DNA of 64,000 nucleotides from Marine Group I thaumarchaeote (GCA_013390375.1 JACATA010000002.1:1-64000); one strand, 5' to 3'. Counted from the stretch's first letter, positions 1-7,848 are shown. A program made the numbers and translations. Notes: generated by a model from the sequence alone, not told the origin.

Positions 1-141
1 ATTTTTGCAATTTCAAAAAATATCGAAAAAAAATTAAGTTTATTTTCTTATCCTCCTGAAAAAATTACAAATATAACTAATTTTATTGAAATTAAAAAAT
101 CCAAGAAATTAAAAGAAATATTGTTGATAGTAAAAAATTAA
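1..141 (+). CDS. C-terminal fragment of an unknown protein (cut by window edge)
   Basis: Frame 1 is open from the first base to a TAA at 139-141 and encodes 46 residues rich in Lys, Ile and Asn, with a short Pro-Pro-Glu-Lys stretch near the middle. It reads like the tail of a soluble protein, and the next 440 bases hold no other gene. No family can be named from so short a piece. It may be only a chance open stretch in A+T-rich DNA. Confidence 0.4.
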   Translation: MFAISKNIEKKLSLFSYPPEKITNITNFIEIKKSKKLKEILLIVKN

Positions 142-582
142 AAATTATCACGGTGGCACGTTTTTCTGAAAAAAAAAAGGATTGGATATTATTGAAAATA
201 TAGCAAAATAATCAAATCTCTCATAGGCCTTGTAGACTGATAATAGTAAACCCTCCGATAGTTTGATACATAATAAAATTACTGAATAAAATAAAGTTTC
301 CCTTACCATTAGAACATAACTTGAATTAATATTGAAGAAGAGTATAAACCCATCAAATTTAAAAATTATAAATGAAATAAAAAGTAAAGGTATGAGTAAA
401 AGGTAATATAAAAATAAATAAAAAAGAAAGGTAAAAATAAAATAAAATAGGATAAATCAAGGATAAAATTAAATGTAAATTAATAGTAAAAAAAATAAGA
501 ATGCAGACGACATGAATGATTTGGATCATTATTGAGAATAATCCACAGGCTTGAAAATATGAATAAAAAAACTGTGCTAGTT
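142..582. other. A+T-rich gap without recognisable genes
   Basis: About 440 bases, extremely A+T-rich. The part from roughly 360 to 500 is low-complexity, built of repeated AATAAA/AAAATAA-like words. I see no credible coding frame, tRNA or stable hairpin. It lies downstream of the minus-strand TFB gene and downstream of the fragment that ends at 141, so it is probably a convergent 3' spacer holding transcription terminators. Confidence 0.5.
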
Positions 583-1494
583 TTATATCAATTCTAAAAG
601 CCCTTTGTACCTGTTTCTAATGGTTACTTCTGTAACGCTAGCAGCTTCTGCCAAATCTCTTTGCGAATAATTTTCACCCGTTTTGCGACAGGAAATATAC
701 AAAGCAGTTGCTGCCAGTGACATAGGATTTTTTCCAGCTGATATTTCAGTTTCTTCAGCTTTTCTAAGAATTTCAGTTGCAAGACGTTTTGTTTTTTCGG
801 AAATTCCAATTTTACTGGCAATTCTGGCTACATTGTGTACTGAATTAACAACAGGAATTTTCAAGTCTAGTTCATTTACTAGCAGTCTGTAATTTGCTGC
901 CAGATCTCTTTTTTTGATATTCGTTGTGTCGGAAATATCCTTGAGTGTTCTTGGGGTCCCGACCTCACGGCATGCGGCATATAATGCTGATGCCATTAAG
1001 GCAGATATTGTTCTACCCTTTACCAATTTTTTGTTTATAGCCTTTCTGTAGATGTATGCAGCTTTTTCCACTACTGAATCAGAGAGGGTGAGTTTATCTT
1101 TGAGCCTGTAAAGTTCATTGAAGGCCTGCTTAAAGTTCCTATCAATAGGCTTATTGTGACTTCTACTATCCCACACTCTTAGACGCTTGAGAGTCTTTTT
1201 CATAGAGCTCGATAGAGGTTTACCTGTGGCATCTCTGTTTGTTGGGTTGATTACTGTTGACAGACCCTGATCATGTATTGTTAAAGACGTACCAACTCCG
1301 GTCCTTTCTTTATTGCCTCTATCATCAGGAAATGAACGCCTCTCTGGACCAGGACTTTCTATGCGCTCAGGTGACACAAAGCCACAAGCACCACAAAAAA
1401 CCTCACCCGTTTCTGCATCTGTGATTAGTGCCTTCTCCCCACATCTTAGGCAGCTTTGTTTGATGTCAGAAATCTGATAAACCATATACCTCAT
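583..1494 (-). CDS. tfb: Transcription initiation factor B (TFB)
   Basis: Archaeal TFIIB homologue that bridges the TBP/TATA complex and RNA polymerase at promoters. The 303 residues have the family layout. An N-terminal zinc ribbon has Cys pairs near 15/18 and 34/37. A B-reader-like segment follows, then two cyclin-fold repeats at about 105-195 and 205-303. The second repeat ends in a helix-turn-helix (ASVTEVTIRNRYKGL) that would contact the BRE. The Met at residue 4 is an alternative start. Thaumarchaeota usually carry several TFB paralogues; which one this is cannot be told from the sequence alone. Confidence 0.95.
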   Translation of the reverse strand: MRYMVYQISDIKQSCLRCGEKALITDAETGEVFCGACGFVSPERIESPGPERRSFPDDRGNKERTGVGTSLTIHDQGLSTVINPTNRDATGKPLSSSMKKTLKRLRVWDSRSHNKPIDRNFKQAFNELYRLKDKLTLSDSVVEKAAYIYRKAINKKLVKGRTISALMASALYAACREVGTPRTLKDISDTTNIKKRDLAANYRLLVNELDLKIPVVNSVHNVARIASKIGISEKTKRLATEILRKAEETEISAGKNPMSLAATALYISCRKTGENYSQRDLAEAASVTEVTIRNRYKGLLELI

Positions 1495-1561
1495 TGAAGC
1501 GTAGGGTATCTTAAACTTGGTGATTAAATTATAAAAAATTCAAAAACTAGGAATGGCTTGC

Positions 1562-2014
1562 CTATCTTTCAATATCTGATTTTAGATTCTGCAATGATTT
1601 TGAGTAAAACCGACTCAAGAATTTAGAAAACTCTAAAAATTCTTTTTTCTTTTTATCACTGACAAAGTAAGACTGCCATGTAACTTTGACTCTGCCACTG
1701 GTAGCTTTTTTCATTGAGATTGTTGCTAAATATGACAGCAACGGCAGTCCTGTAATTGCAATGTAAGAAAAGCATTTTTTCGGAGACCACTCTACAATGT
1801 GTTCTTCAACGTCAGAGCCATCTTCAAAAGAAATTAATCTTATTGCACCCACACCATATTTTTTTTGTGACAAAAACCTGGTTGATTTTTGTTCTTCCAA
1901 CCAACCTAGCTTTGTAATCTTGCTTAGTTTTTTCCAGACTGTTTCTACACTGGCCTTAATCATTACGCTTCTTTTTGCTGATCCCGCATGTTTTTCCATG
2001 TCAAAATTCCTCAT
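1562..2014 (-). CDS. SRPBCC-fold (polyketide cyclase/dehydrase-like) protein
   Basis: A 150-residue soluble protein with the START/SRPBCC pattern. A first strand reads SVMIKASVETVWKKLS, followed by a Trp-rich helix, alternating beta strands (GVGAIRLISFEDG, EEHIVEWSP) and a long C-terminal helix. This fold binds hydrophobic ligands and is common in thaumarchaeal genomes. No catalytic residue is evident, so the ligand is unknown. A start at Met6 (codon at 1999) is equally possible. It lies alone between TFB and the nuclease pair, on the same strand. Confidence 0.6.
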   Translation of the reverse strand: MRNFDMEKHAGSAKRSVMIKASVETVWKKLSKITKLGWLEEQKSTRFLSQKKYGVGAIRLISFEDGSDVEEHIVEWSPKKCFSYIAITGLPLLSYLATISMKKATSGRVKVTWQSYFVSDKKKKEFLEFSKFLSRFYSKSLQNLKSDIER

Positions 2015-2050
2015 TGGTCTAATTAATAGCTAAATCTCTGTTGGATTCTG

Positions 2051-2725
2051 TTATTTTGAAAAATCTGGTTGACCGCTTTTATATTCTTCAATCATCTCTT
2101 CCAGCCTATCGACATGGTTTGACGGGTCGTCCCTGTACACGTCAAGCTCGCCGTCTTCCGTAGTGGTAAGAATTGCTATCTGGTTCACCTTCTCGCCGGT
2201 CCGCTCCTCCCATGCGAGCGAATAAAAGCTGGCTTGGACAAGATGTGTCTCGTTTCTTTCGTCTCTTTTTCGTGTAGACGTTTTGAAATCGATCACAGTC
2301 AGTTCCTTGTCGTATTCCGCTATGCAGTCAACCCTTCCGGCGATGCCAAACCTGGTGCTGTACAATCCTTGCTCTAATGCCCTGATTCTGTCAATCTTGT
2401 CTATAGCCGGTATCATTTGGCTGAACATTCTAGATGCAAGCTCACCATAATTCCCAACAAGGTCAGTTTCAGGCTTGTTTGACAGACAGTTTTCAATTAT
2501 TTGATGGACCTTTGAGCCTCTATCGGTAGCAGCTATCATGACTGCATTTGCAACCTCTTCTCCAACTGCTTTTCTCCAATCTAAAATGCCCTGAGGTGTG
2601 AAATTCTTCAAAAGCGAGGTGATCGAGATGAGCGTCCCGTCAGGGGTATCATAGTACCGGACACCGTTGATATTGATCTGCTTGATCTTTGGAATTTCCG
2701 GATGGAGTAGATGTGTAAACGTCAT
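2051..2725 (-). CDS. PD-(D/E)XK exonuclease, RecB/MGME1-like
   Basis: A 224-residue protein with the nuclease core of the RecB/Cas4/MGME1 group: His74 in SKVHQIIE, Asp133 in AGRVDCIAEY, the Asp146-Phe-Lys148 motif (VIDFKTSTR) and a QxxxY motif (Gln164 to Tyr168, QASFY). All catalytic positions look intact. The compact size without a helicase or iron-sulfur Cys set fits MGME1 or phage-type single-strand exonucleases better than Cas4. Its ATG overlaps the stop of the upstream gene by 4 bases, so the two are probably co-translated. A role in DNA repair or replication clean-up is inference. Confidence 0.75.
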   Translation of the reverse strand: MTFTHLLHPEIPKIKQININGVRYYDTPDGTLISITSLLKNFTPQGILDWRKAVGEEVANAVMIAATDRGSKVHQIIENCLSNKPETDLVGNYGELASRMFSQMIPAIDKIDRIRALEQGLYSTRFGIAGRVDCIAEYDKELTVIDFKTSTRKRDERNETHLVQASFYSLAWEERTGEKVNQIAILTTTEDGELDVYRDDPSNHVDRLEEMIEEYKSGQPDFSK

Positions 2726-3024
2726 GTCTCTAATGATTTTTTGAGGGCTTTAAGAATCTCATCCCTGTGCATTTCAATCACGCCTCTAATGTCAAATGTG
2801 TCAACATATCCGCCAGCTGAGGCTCTAGTTGCTTTCAGCAAATAGCGAAGCGCGCCCTCTTCAATCTTCCCAACATAATATCCATACAAAAAGTCCAGCT
2901 TGCTTTCACACTTCCAAACTTTTTGAACGTCAGGAAACGTCTGGCTTACCTCCATTGGAATCTCCCTTATCCTGCTCTTGATGTAATCGTCCAATGACTT
3001 TCGTATCGTAGAGTCCCGAAGCAT
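2722..3024 (-). CDS. Conserved small protein upstream of the nuclease
   Basis: A 100-residue, charged, mostly helical protein with no recognised domain. I chose the ATG at 3024; a GTG at 3045 would add seven residues of odd composition. It overlaps the nuclease start by 4 bases, so it is likely a partner or regulator of that enzyme. It contains a Trp-Lys-Cys segment (VQKVWKCESKLDF) and a Gly-Tyr-Tyr-Val-Gly turn. Function unknown. Confidence 0.6.
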   Translation of the reverse strand: MLRDSTIRKSLDDYIKSRIREIPMEVSQTFPDVQKVWKCESKLDFLYGYYVGKIEEGALRYLLKATRASAGGYVDTFDIRGVIEMHRDEILKALKKSLET

Positions 3025-3082
3025 GATTTTACAACATATTGCCACCTAAAGACTATTTTATTTCTTGGGCGTATTTTTTTTG

Positions 3083-3322
3083 ATGGCAAACCAAGTTCTC
3101 GTAAATGTAAAGACATCAGAAGGAATCTGGGAAACCACGTTCCAGAAATCTACCAGAATAAAGGATGTGATACTTGGTTCAAGGATGCATTTTCGGTTGC
3201 CAAAAGAAGCCAAGCTTGTTTTATGCAAGCAAGAGTCACCCCATGCAGATTTTGACCCGGACCGTGCGCTGGTAAACTATAATGTTATAGACGGTGATGT
3301 CTTGCTTCTAAAAGAGGTGTGA
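3083..3322 (+). CDS. Small ubiquitin-like (beta-grasp) protein
   Basis: A 79-residue protein whose pattern follows ubiquitin. The first hairpin reads VLVNVKTSEGIWETTF, a helix starts at STRIKDVI, a strand reads AKLVLCKQ, and the C-terminal part ALVNYNVIDGDVLLL matches the SDYNIQ..LHLVL part of ubiquitin. It ends in KEV with no Gly-Gly tail, so it is not an obvious conjugated modifier; a YukD/EsaB-like or other non-conjugated beta-grasp role is possible. I chose the ATG at 3083 over the TTG at 3065, which adds a hydrophobic stub. The next gene follows 3 nt later and is probably in the same operon. Confidence 0.5.
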   Translation: MANQVLVNVKTSEGIWETTFQKSTRIKDVILGSRMHFRLPKEAKLVLCKQESPHADFDPDRALVNYNVIDGDVLLLKEV

Positions 3323-3325
3323 TGA

Positions 3326-3646
3326 TTGTTCTCTAATGGAATGAATCGGAGTTATGACGATTTTATGAAAGAGGCCAACCCCAAGGTTCAGCCCTTGATG
3401 GACTCGCTTAGGAAGTTTTGTTTTTCGCTGGGAAGCAATGTGATAGAAGACGTTCGGATGCACAGGGTTGTCTTTTGCAAGTCATTTGCGTTCAGGTGGT
3501 TTGTGGACGTAGAGCCACAGAACGACTCGGTTCTTCTTAAGATTCAAAAGAACAGGAAGGAGACGCAAACTGTCCAGCTTGGACTGGACCAGGACTTGGA
3601 CAAGACGCAGGCGCTAATTCGTGAAGCGTACAGTTCTATTCACTGA
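3326..3646 (+). CDS. Conserved hypothetical protein, possibly DUF5655-like
   Basis: A 106-residue protein with a helical N-terminus and a beta-rich second half. The run VVFCKSFAFRWFVDVEP followed by SVLLKIQKNR and a last amphipathic helix resembles the small DUF5655 domain, but this is a weak resemblance by eye. The start is a TTG 3 nt after the ubiquitin-like gene; an ATG at 3341 is the alternative. Its last 11 bases overlap the 3' end of the convergent gene that follows. Confidence 0.5.
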   Translation: MFSNGMNRSYDDFMKEANPKVQPLMDSLRKFCFSLGSNVIEDVRMHRVVFCKSFAFRWFVDVEPQNDSVLLKIQKNRKETQTVQLGLDQDLDKTQALIREAYSSIH

Positions 3647-3902
3647 GTTTTGAGACTAGCTTGCGAATTTGCCTCGCCTTTGCAGTTGCCTTTCCAAGGC
3701 GTCGAAGATCTTTTTCATCAATCATCAATGGGGACCTGCTGAACCTTCCATCGTTGTATGAGCAGAACCTTATCACCTTGTCACCGCTGTCAAACTGTAA
3801 AAGCTGGATCGTAGGCTCGTGATATTTGGAAACTATCGAGACTTCTTCAACTACCATGCCATTGCCCCATGGCATCTTGAACGGGCGTGGAATCTTCCTC
3901 AT
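3636..3902 (-). CDS. Conserved hypothetical protein (88 aa)
   Basis: A small basic protein with an N-terminal beta-sheet region containing a Pro-Trp-Gly-Asn-Gly turn and a C-terminal helix rich in Arg and Lys (LRRLGKATAKARQIRKLVSK). The basic helix could bind nucleic acid, but no family is recognised. It converges on the preceding plus-strand gene with an 11-bp overlap. Confidence 0.5.
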   Translation of the reverse strand: MRKIPRPFKMPWGNGMVVEEVSIVSKYHEPTIQLLQFDSGDKVIRFCSYNDGRFSRSPLMIDEKDLRRLGKATAKARQIRKLVSKLSE

Positions 3903-4009
3903 TCCATTACGTTTTACTTCATTTCTGATAAAGCTGATCAGCAGTTTTCATTATCAAAATGGCTGCGAATCATAAGCGGCATTAAATACTTTAAAGACGA
4001 TATGGTATT

Positions 4010-4252
4010 ATGGCAGAAGCATATGTCTTGGTGAACTGTGATCTAGGTGCTGAAGAAGAAATAATTAGTGGACTCAAGCAAATCGAACAAGTAAAGGAAG
4101 TGCATGGAACTTTTGGTGCTTATGACATAATTGCAAAGGTTCAGGCAGAGTCAACCGATAAGCTTAGGGAAGCCATCACGTGGAAGATTAGGAAGATGGC
4201 TAAAATACGTTCAACCCTAACACTAACGGTAGTGGAAGGACAGGGAGAATAA
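4010..4252 (+). CDS. Stand-alone Lrp/AsnC ligand-binding (RAM) domain protein
   Basis: An 80-residue protein that corresponds to only the C-terminal effector domain of Lrp/AsnC regulators: AYVLVNCDLGAEEEIISGL, the Gly-Ala-Tyr-Asp turn (GTFGAYDIIAKV) and the final strand (STLTLTVVEGQ). No DNA-binding helix-turn-helix is present. Such single-domain proteins are abundant in thaumarchaeal genomes and probably sense amino acids and assemble with full-length Lrp proteins. A TATA-like stretch (TTAAATACTTTAA) about 25-30 nt before the ATG suggests a leaderless transcript. Confidence 0.85.
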   Translation: MAEAYVLVNCDLGAEEEIISGLKQIEQVKEVHGTFGAYDIIAKVQAESTDKLREAITWKIRKMAKIRSTLTLTVVEGQGE

Positions 4253-4290
4253 AATTACAACTTCTAATGTTAAATATCATAACACTGTAT

Positions 4291-4424
4291 AGTTTGTTGC
4301 CAATGGCTCACAAAGCTAACGACTAGACGAGTGTGACCTTGCAAAACAGAAAAATTGAAGCTTTTGTAGCAAAGCGGTTGGAGGTAATCTCCAAAAGATG
4401 TTTTGTCTGAAGGGGTCACACCTC
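4291..4424 (+). ncRNA. Candidate structured non-coding RNA
   Basis: The spacer between two genes holds nested complementary blocks. A 10-bp outer stem pairs 4329-4338 with 4414-4424 (one bulged C). CAAAACA at 4342-4348 pairs with TGTTTTG at 4399-4405. Inside are a GCTTT/AAAGC hairpin (4360-4375) and a TTGGAG/CTCCAA hairpin (4378-4394). A further hairpin lies at 4293-4314 (TTTGT/ACAAA plus GCC/GGC). A TATA-like TTAAATAT near 4270 and a T-run after 4425 fit a transcription unit on the plus strand. It lacks 5S rRNA, SRP and RNase P signatures. The class is unknown; strand and ends are inferred. Confidence 0.45.
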
Positions 4425-4446
4425 AATTTTTATCATTTAGTGTTTT

Positions 4447-4710
4447 TCATTTAAAATCGTCTTTTCCCACCCAACCATCTTTCTTGTCAGGCTTTGGTTG
4501 CGGTTCTTGTGGTGGTTCTTCTCTAAATCTTGGCGGCTCGGGCATTCTCTTGCTTGTGAAGAACTGCCTATCGTGGTGTTTTTCCGCCGGTTCCGGTTCC
4601 AGTCCAGCATTTTTGCGTCTATACTTCCTTAAGATGCGTGGAAGTATTCTTGACAGCGGTATGAGCAAAAATATGAGGTATATCCACAAACCTCCAGTAG
4701 GATCTTCCAT
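4447..4710 (-). CDS. Small single-pass membrane protein with proline-rich tail
   Basis: An 87-residue protein with one hydrophobic helix near the N-terminus (GGLWIYLIFLLIPLSRIL), then a basic stretch and a long disordered tail rich in Pro, Glu and Lys. The Arg/Lys cluster just after the helix suggests a cytoplasmic tail. No family is recognised. It follows the sugar dehydrogenase gene by 24 nt on the same strand, so the two may be co-transcribed. Confidence 0.6.
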   Translation of the reverse strand: MEDPTGGLWIYLIFLLIPLSRILPRILRKYRRKNAGLEPEPAEKHHDRQFFTSKRMPEPPRFREEPPQEPQPKPDKKDGWVGKDDFK

Positions 4711-4734
4711 AATGAATTACGACAACTATACCGC

Positions 4735-5916
4735 TTATTTCTTTCTTCTTTTTATTAATATGGCAGCTCCCGCAACAACGGTTGCAATAATTATTCCATA
4801 CACCAGATACCCACCAAGCGATGATGATGGTCCCTTTGTCTCCACTGTCAAGGGAGGTGTTTCCAAAGTTGTGACTCGTAAAATTTTATCATTGTCGCCG
4901 TTGCTTGTCAAAATGAAAACATCCCCGTCAGGGCTTTGCACCAGATCTCTAATTCTGCCGTATTTGTCTTGGAAAATTTTTTCAACAGAGTTTACCATGT
5001 TGTTTTCCAAGTCCAGATCCAGCACCATGACATGCTGCCCCCTCAAGGCTGCGACAAGAAACTTGCCCTTCCACTCAGGAATTTTGTCAGAATCATAGTA
5101 CAAAAGGCCGCTCGGGGCCCACGTTACATCACCGCTGTGCAAGATCGGGTTGGTGTATTCCGGATTATTCGAGTCACCGACTATTACAGGCCAGCCATAG
5201 TTTTTTCCAGGTTCTATCACGTTAATTTCGTCATGGGCATATCCCTTCTCCCCTGACGGTCCGTGTTCTGATGAAACTAGGATTCCATTCTCAGTCCAGT
5301 CTATGCCCTGGGGGTTTCTATGCCCGTAAGAAAAGACTGGAGAACTCTCAAACGGATTGTCAACCGGTATGGTTCCATCAGCGTTGATTCTCAGGATCTT
5401 TCCAGCAAGTGAGTCTATCTTCTGCGATAGGTTTGCGTTCGTCGCATCACCGGTTGTTATGTAAATTTTTTCATCTGGGCCAAACTTTATTCTGCCACCG
5501 TCATGCCATAGAGCTCCGGGAATCTTATCGATTAGGATTTGCTCGTCCGTTAGCTGGTTGTTACTTACAGTATATCTGACAACCTTGTTATGGTGCAGCT
5601 CAAAGCCAAAATATGTTTGGTAGAGATACAAAAAATTATTTTTCTCAAACTCCGGATCTAGTGCCAGCCCTAGCAGACCACCTTCTAACGTGTTACTTGT
5701 TGGAAATGTTGCAACAAGCTCCAAGGACTCATCTTCAATGACCCATAGTTTGCCGTCCCTTTCGGTAAAAAAGATCCTTCCGTCAGGTGCAAAAACAAGC
5801 TCCCACGGTATCTTCAGATTGTCTACTACTGTTTCTACCTTAACTTCCGCAGATGCAGCATCTGCATGAAAAAACAGGCAGATAACGGCTAAAAATAAAA
5901 TGATATTTTTTTTCAA
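4735..5916 (-). CDS. PQQ-type glucose/sorbosone dehydrogenase family protein
   Basis: Secreted six-bladed beta-propeller of the soluble aldose-sugar dehydrogenase (GSDH) family, 393 residues. Family motifs are visible: LWHDGGRIKFGPDEKIYITTGD, HRNPQGID and SSEHGPSG. The N-terminal signal peptide (FLAVICLFFHADAASA) and a C-terminal membrane helix followed by KRRKK place it on the outer face of the cell membrane. The family oxidises sugars with PQQ; whether this archaeon makes PQQ cannot be seen here, so the substrate and cofactor are open. Confidence 0.85.
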   Translation of the reverse strand: MKKNIILFLAVICLFFHADAASAEVKVETVVDNLKIPWELVFAPDGRIFFTERDGKLWVIEDESLELVATFPTSNTLEGGLLGLALDPEFEKNNFLYLYQTYFGFELHHNKVVRYTVSNNQLTDEQILIDKIPGALWHDGGRIKFGPDEKIYITTGDATNANLSQKIDSLAGKILRINADGTIPVDNPFESSPVFSYGHRNPQGIDWTENGILVSSEHGPSGEKGYAHDEINVIEPGKNYGWPVIVGDSNNPEYTNPILHSGDVTWAPSGLLYYDSDKIPEWKGKFLVAALRGQHVMVLDLDLENNMVNSVEKIFQDKYGRIRDLVQSPDGDVFILTSNGDNDKILRVTTLETPPLTVETKGPSSSLGGYLVYGIIIATVVAGAAILIKRRKK

Positions 5917-5954
5917 TCCATTCTGTATAAATATAGGAATTAGTTAGTTTTTGC

Positions 5955-6092
5955 ATGGGAAAGATGACATGCATTGTGTGCGGAACTGGATTCTTCAGTC
6001 CTGACGATTCTCCAAAGTGTGGAAAGTGCAGAGACGAAGTGTCACAGGAAAGTCACGAAGACCATTCTTGCGGCTGTGGACACAGTCACTAA
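5955..6092 (+). CDS. Zinc-ribbon microprotein with His-rich tail
   Basis: An ATG-started frame of 45 residues with two Cys pairs (CIVC near residue 6 and CGKC near residue 22) and a C-terminus rich in His and Cys (HEDHSCGCGHSH). The spacing fits a treble-clef or rubredoxin-like zinc site, and the tail could bind further metal. It lies in the gap between the sugar dehydrogenase and the next plus-strand zinc protein. Coding status rests on the Cys pattern alone. Confidence 0.6.
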   Translation: MGKMTCIVCGTGFFSPDDSPKCGKCRDEVSQESHEDHSCGCGHSH

Positions 6093-6139
6093 ATCTGCAA
6101 AACAATTCTTTTATTGTTTAATGAAGGTTATAGTTTGAT

Positions 6140-6454
6140 TTGGTTGTGCTAGAACTTCACGGCTCAGGCGGCCGTGTTATCGCTGACATTACAGACGAAC
6201 AGGCAAAAAAGGCAGACCTTGGTGTTGGCAAGTGCTTTCTTGCACCAATTGGCAAGCTTGAGGAGCAAAACATGCACAAGTACTTTTGCAAGAAATGTGA
6301 ATCTGAGTTTGACGGCTCACCAAAAATTCAGGTCGAAGAAAGTCCTAACGAGGCAGTTGCAGACGGACTGATTCTGGTAGAGAGGGGTCAGTACACGTGC
6401 CACAAATGTGATTCTATTATTGGCGAATACCGCGTATTTGAGAAAGGGCAGTAA
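6140..6454 (+). CDS. Zinc-binding small protein
   Basis: A 104-residue protein with a beta-rich N-terminal half and two CxxC pairs: FCKKCE near residue 50 and TCHKCD near residue 87, which likely hold one zinc. The start is TTG at 6140, or the GTG two codons later. No enzyme motif is visible. Its neighbour upstream is another zinc-ribbon microprotein on the same strand, about 50 nt away. Confidence 0.6.
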   Translation: MVVLELHGSGGRVIADITDEQAKKADLGVGKCFLAPIGKLEEQNMHKYFCKKCESEFDGSPKIQVEESPNEAVADGLILVERGQYTCHKCDSIIGEYRVFEKGQ

Positions 6455-6460
6455 AAATAA

Positions 6461-7384
6461 CTAATTAATTTTCATAAACGAGTCTTCCGGCAGCTGCAGA
6501 TCACCAAAGACATCCGGATGAAAAATGCTAGCCAAGACCTCAATTCCAGTTATGGTTCGAAGGCTTGGCTTGCTAAAGTACGAGTTTGCATCAACTGCAT
6601 AAACATTGTTTTCCTTTACTGCTTTCAGTTCATTCCACTCCGGATTCCCGGCAAGCACCTTCTTGTATTCATTGACAGTTCGCTTGACATCAAAGCCGCA
6701 TGGCATCATTACAATAATGTCAGGGTTTGCTTCCTTGATCTCTTCTAACTTCATTTTTCTTGATGGCATTTTTTCTGTACTTATCAGATTTTCTCCACCT
6801 GCAGTCTCAATCATCTCTGGAATCCAGTGACCTGAAGTAAAAAATGGGTCCACCCACTCTATTGCAACCACCTTTGGCTTTTCTTCAAACGTTTTGCTTT
6901 TGACAAATTCTAGCCTCTTTGATAGCGAGTCAATCAATTCGTTGCCTTCCTTTTCCTTGCCAATTATTTTTGAGATATCTTTGATGCTTGTCAAAATTTC
7001 ACTAACGTCGTGAGGGTCCATTGTGTAAACCTCTGGCTTTTTTTCCAACATCTCCACGGCCATGTTAACATGTTCTGTATGGGCAGAGCAAACCTCGCAA
7101 ATGTTCTGGGAAATAATCAGGTCAGGTTTTGCGCTTAGAAGATTTTCTTTGTTAAGATTGTAAATCTCCTTGCCTTCCGACATTAACTGGCAAATTTTGT
7201 CATCAATCTGTTTGCTTGACATTGAAGCGGGATCAAATACCGAACTGATAACTCGTGGTTTGGTTTTTGCGCCGCTTGGATAGTTGCATTCATGTGTTAC
7301 ACCAAAAAGTCTGTCCTCTGCACCAAGGCTGTAAATCAGCTCAGTTGCGCTTGGCAGGAAAGTTACAATTCTTTGTGGTTCCAT
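6461..7384 (-). CDS. BtuF-like cobalamin/corrinoid-binding periplasmic-fold protein
   Basis: A 307-residue protein of the periplasmic-binding-protein family PF01497 (BtuF/FhuD). The start RIVTFLPSATELIYSLGAED, the middle LLSAKPDLIISQNICEVCSAH and the later ANPDIIVMMPCGFD are typical of cobalamin-binding members. There is no signal peptide or lipobox, so it looks cytoplasmic or very loosely anchored. No ABC permease or ATPase is beside it. Since the organism uses a B12-dependent ribonucleotide reductase (also in this window), a role in corrinoid salvage or storage fits, but that is inference. Confidence 0.8.
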   Translation of the reverse strand: MEPQRIVTFLPSATELIYSLGAEDRLFGVTHECNYPSGAKTKPRVISSVFDPASMSSKQIDDKICQLMSEGKEIYNLNKENLLSAKPDLIISQNICEVCSAHTEHVNMAVEMLEKKPEVYTMDPHDVSEILTSIKDISKIIGKEKEGNELIDSLSKRLEFVKSKTFEEKPKVVAIEWVDPFFTSGHWIPEMIETAGGENLISTEKMPSRKMKLEEIKEANPDIIVMMPCGFDVKRTVNEYKKVLAGNPEWNELKAVKENNVYAVDANSYFSKPSLRTITGIEVLASIFHPDVFGDLQLPEDSFMKIN

Positions 7385-7407
7385 AACTTAATTCATTCAC
7401 ACTTGTC

Positions 7408-7848
7408 TTAGGAACTCATTAGCCTTTTGATCTCTATCTTCTGACCGTATTTTTCCAACAAGTCATCATAAAGTTTTTTCCGTTCTAACTTGAGATTTTT
7501 ATTTTCATCGTACATTTTTGTAAAGAAACACGCAAGTACTCTTTCATTATTGTCATCGAAAAATCTGACACTGAAGCTTGTACGTTCCGGTTTTTCCTCC
7601 ATCACGAACTCTGCGTGTTTTATCATGTAAGGGTTAACGTGCATGTGGCACGGACCATCGTTATCTCCTATTGTTATCCATTGGTCTTTTTGTTTTATGC
7701 TTAGAGAGTTGCTTCTTATCTCGCTGGTGGCGCCATTTGATTTGATTATAAACAAAACATCATCAACACTGATTATGTCTGACAAAAGTTCTTTCAGCAT
7801 TCTATATTCTAAAAACTTGATCGCTTTTAATCTGGCTAGTATTTCCAT
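7408..7848 (-). CDS. Possible HutX/ChuX-like haem-utilisation fold protein
   Basis: A 146-residue protein. Its middle matches the pattern of the HutX/ChuX haem-carrier family by eye: a Gly-Asp-Asn-Asp turn with CHMHV, then VRFFDDNNERVLACFF, then an acidic helix ending in LLEKYGQ, which is where HutX has its FxRDE..L and RF..LR..Y elements. Sequence similarity is low and some motif residues differ, so this is a suggestion only. It lies 23 nt before the BtuF-like gene on the same strand, and the next upstream gene overlaps it by 13 bases. Confidence 0.4.
   Translation of the reverse strand: MEILARLKAIKFLEYRMLKELLSDIISVDDVLFIIKSNGATSEIRSNSLSIKQKDQWITIGDNDGPCHMHVNPYMIKHAEFVMEEKPERTSFSVRFFDDNNERVLACFFTKMYDENKNLKLERKKLYDDLLEKYGQKIEIKRLMSS

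Noticed and set aside
4291-4424. 5S rRNA, SRP RNA or RNase P RNA
   Set aside because: No conserved loop or stem motifs of these RNAs are seen, and length and layout differ.
4403-5098. A 231-codon plus-strand frame over the sugar dehydrogenase
   Set aside because: It lies antisense to a well-supported gene and has no domain; Ser-rich antisense composition.
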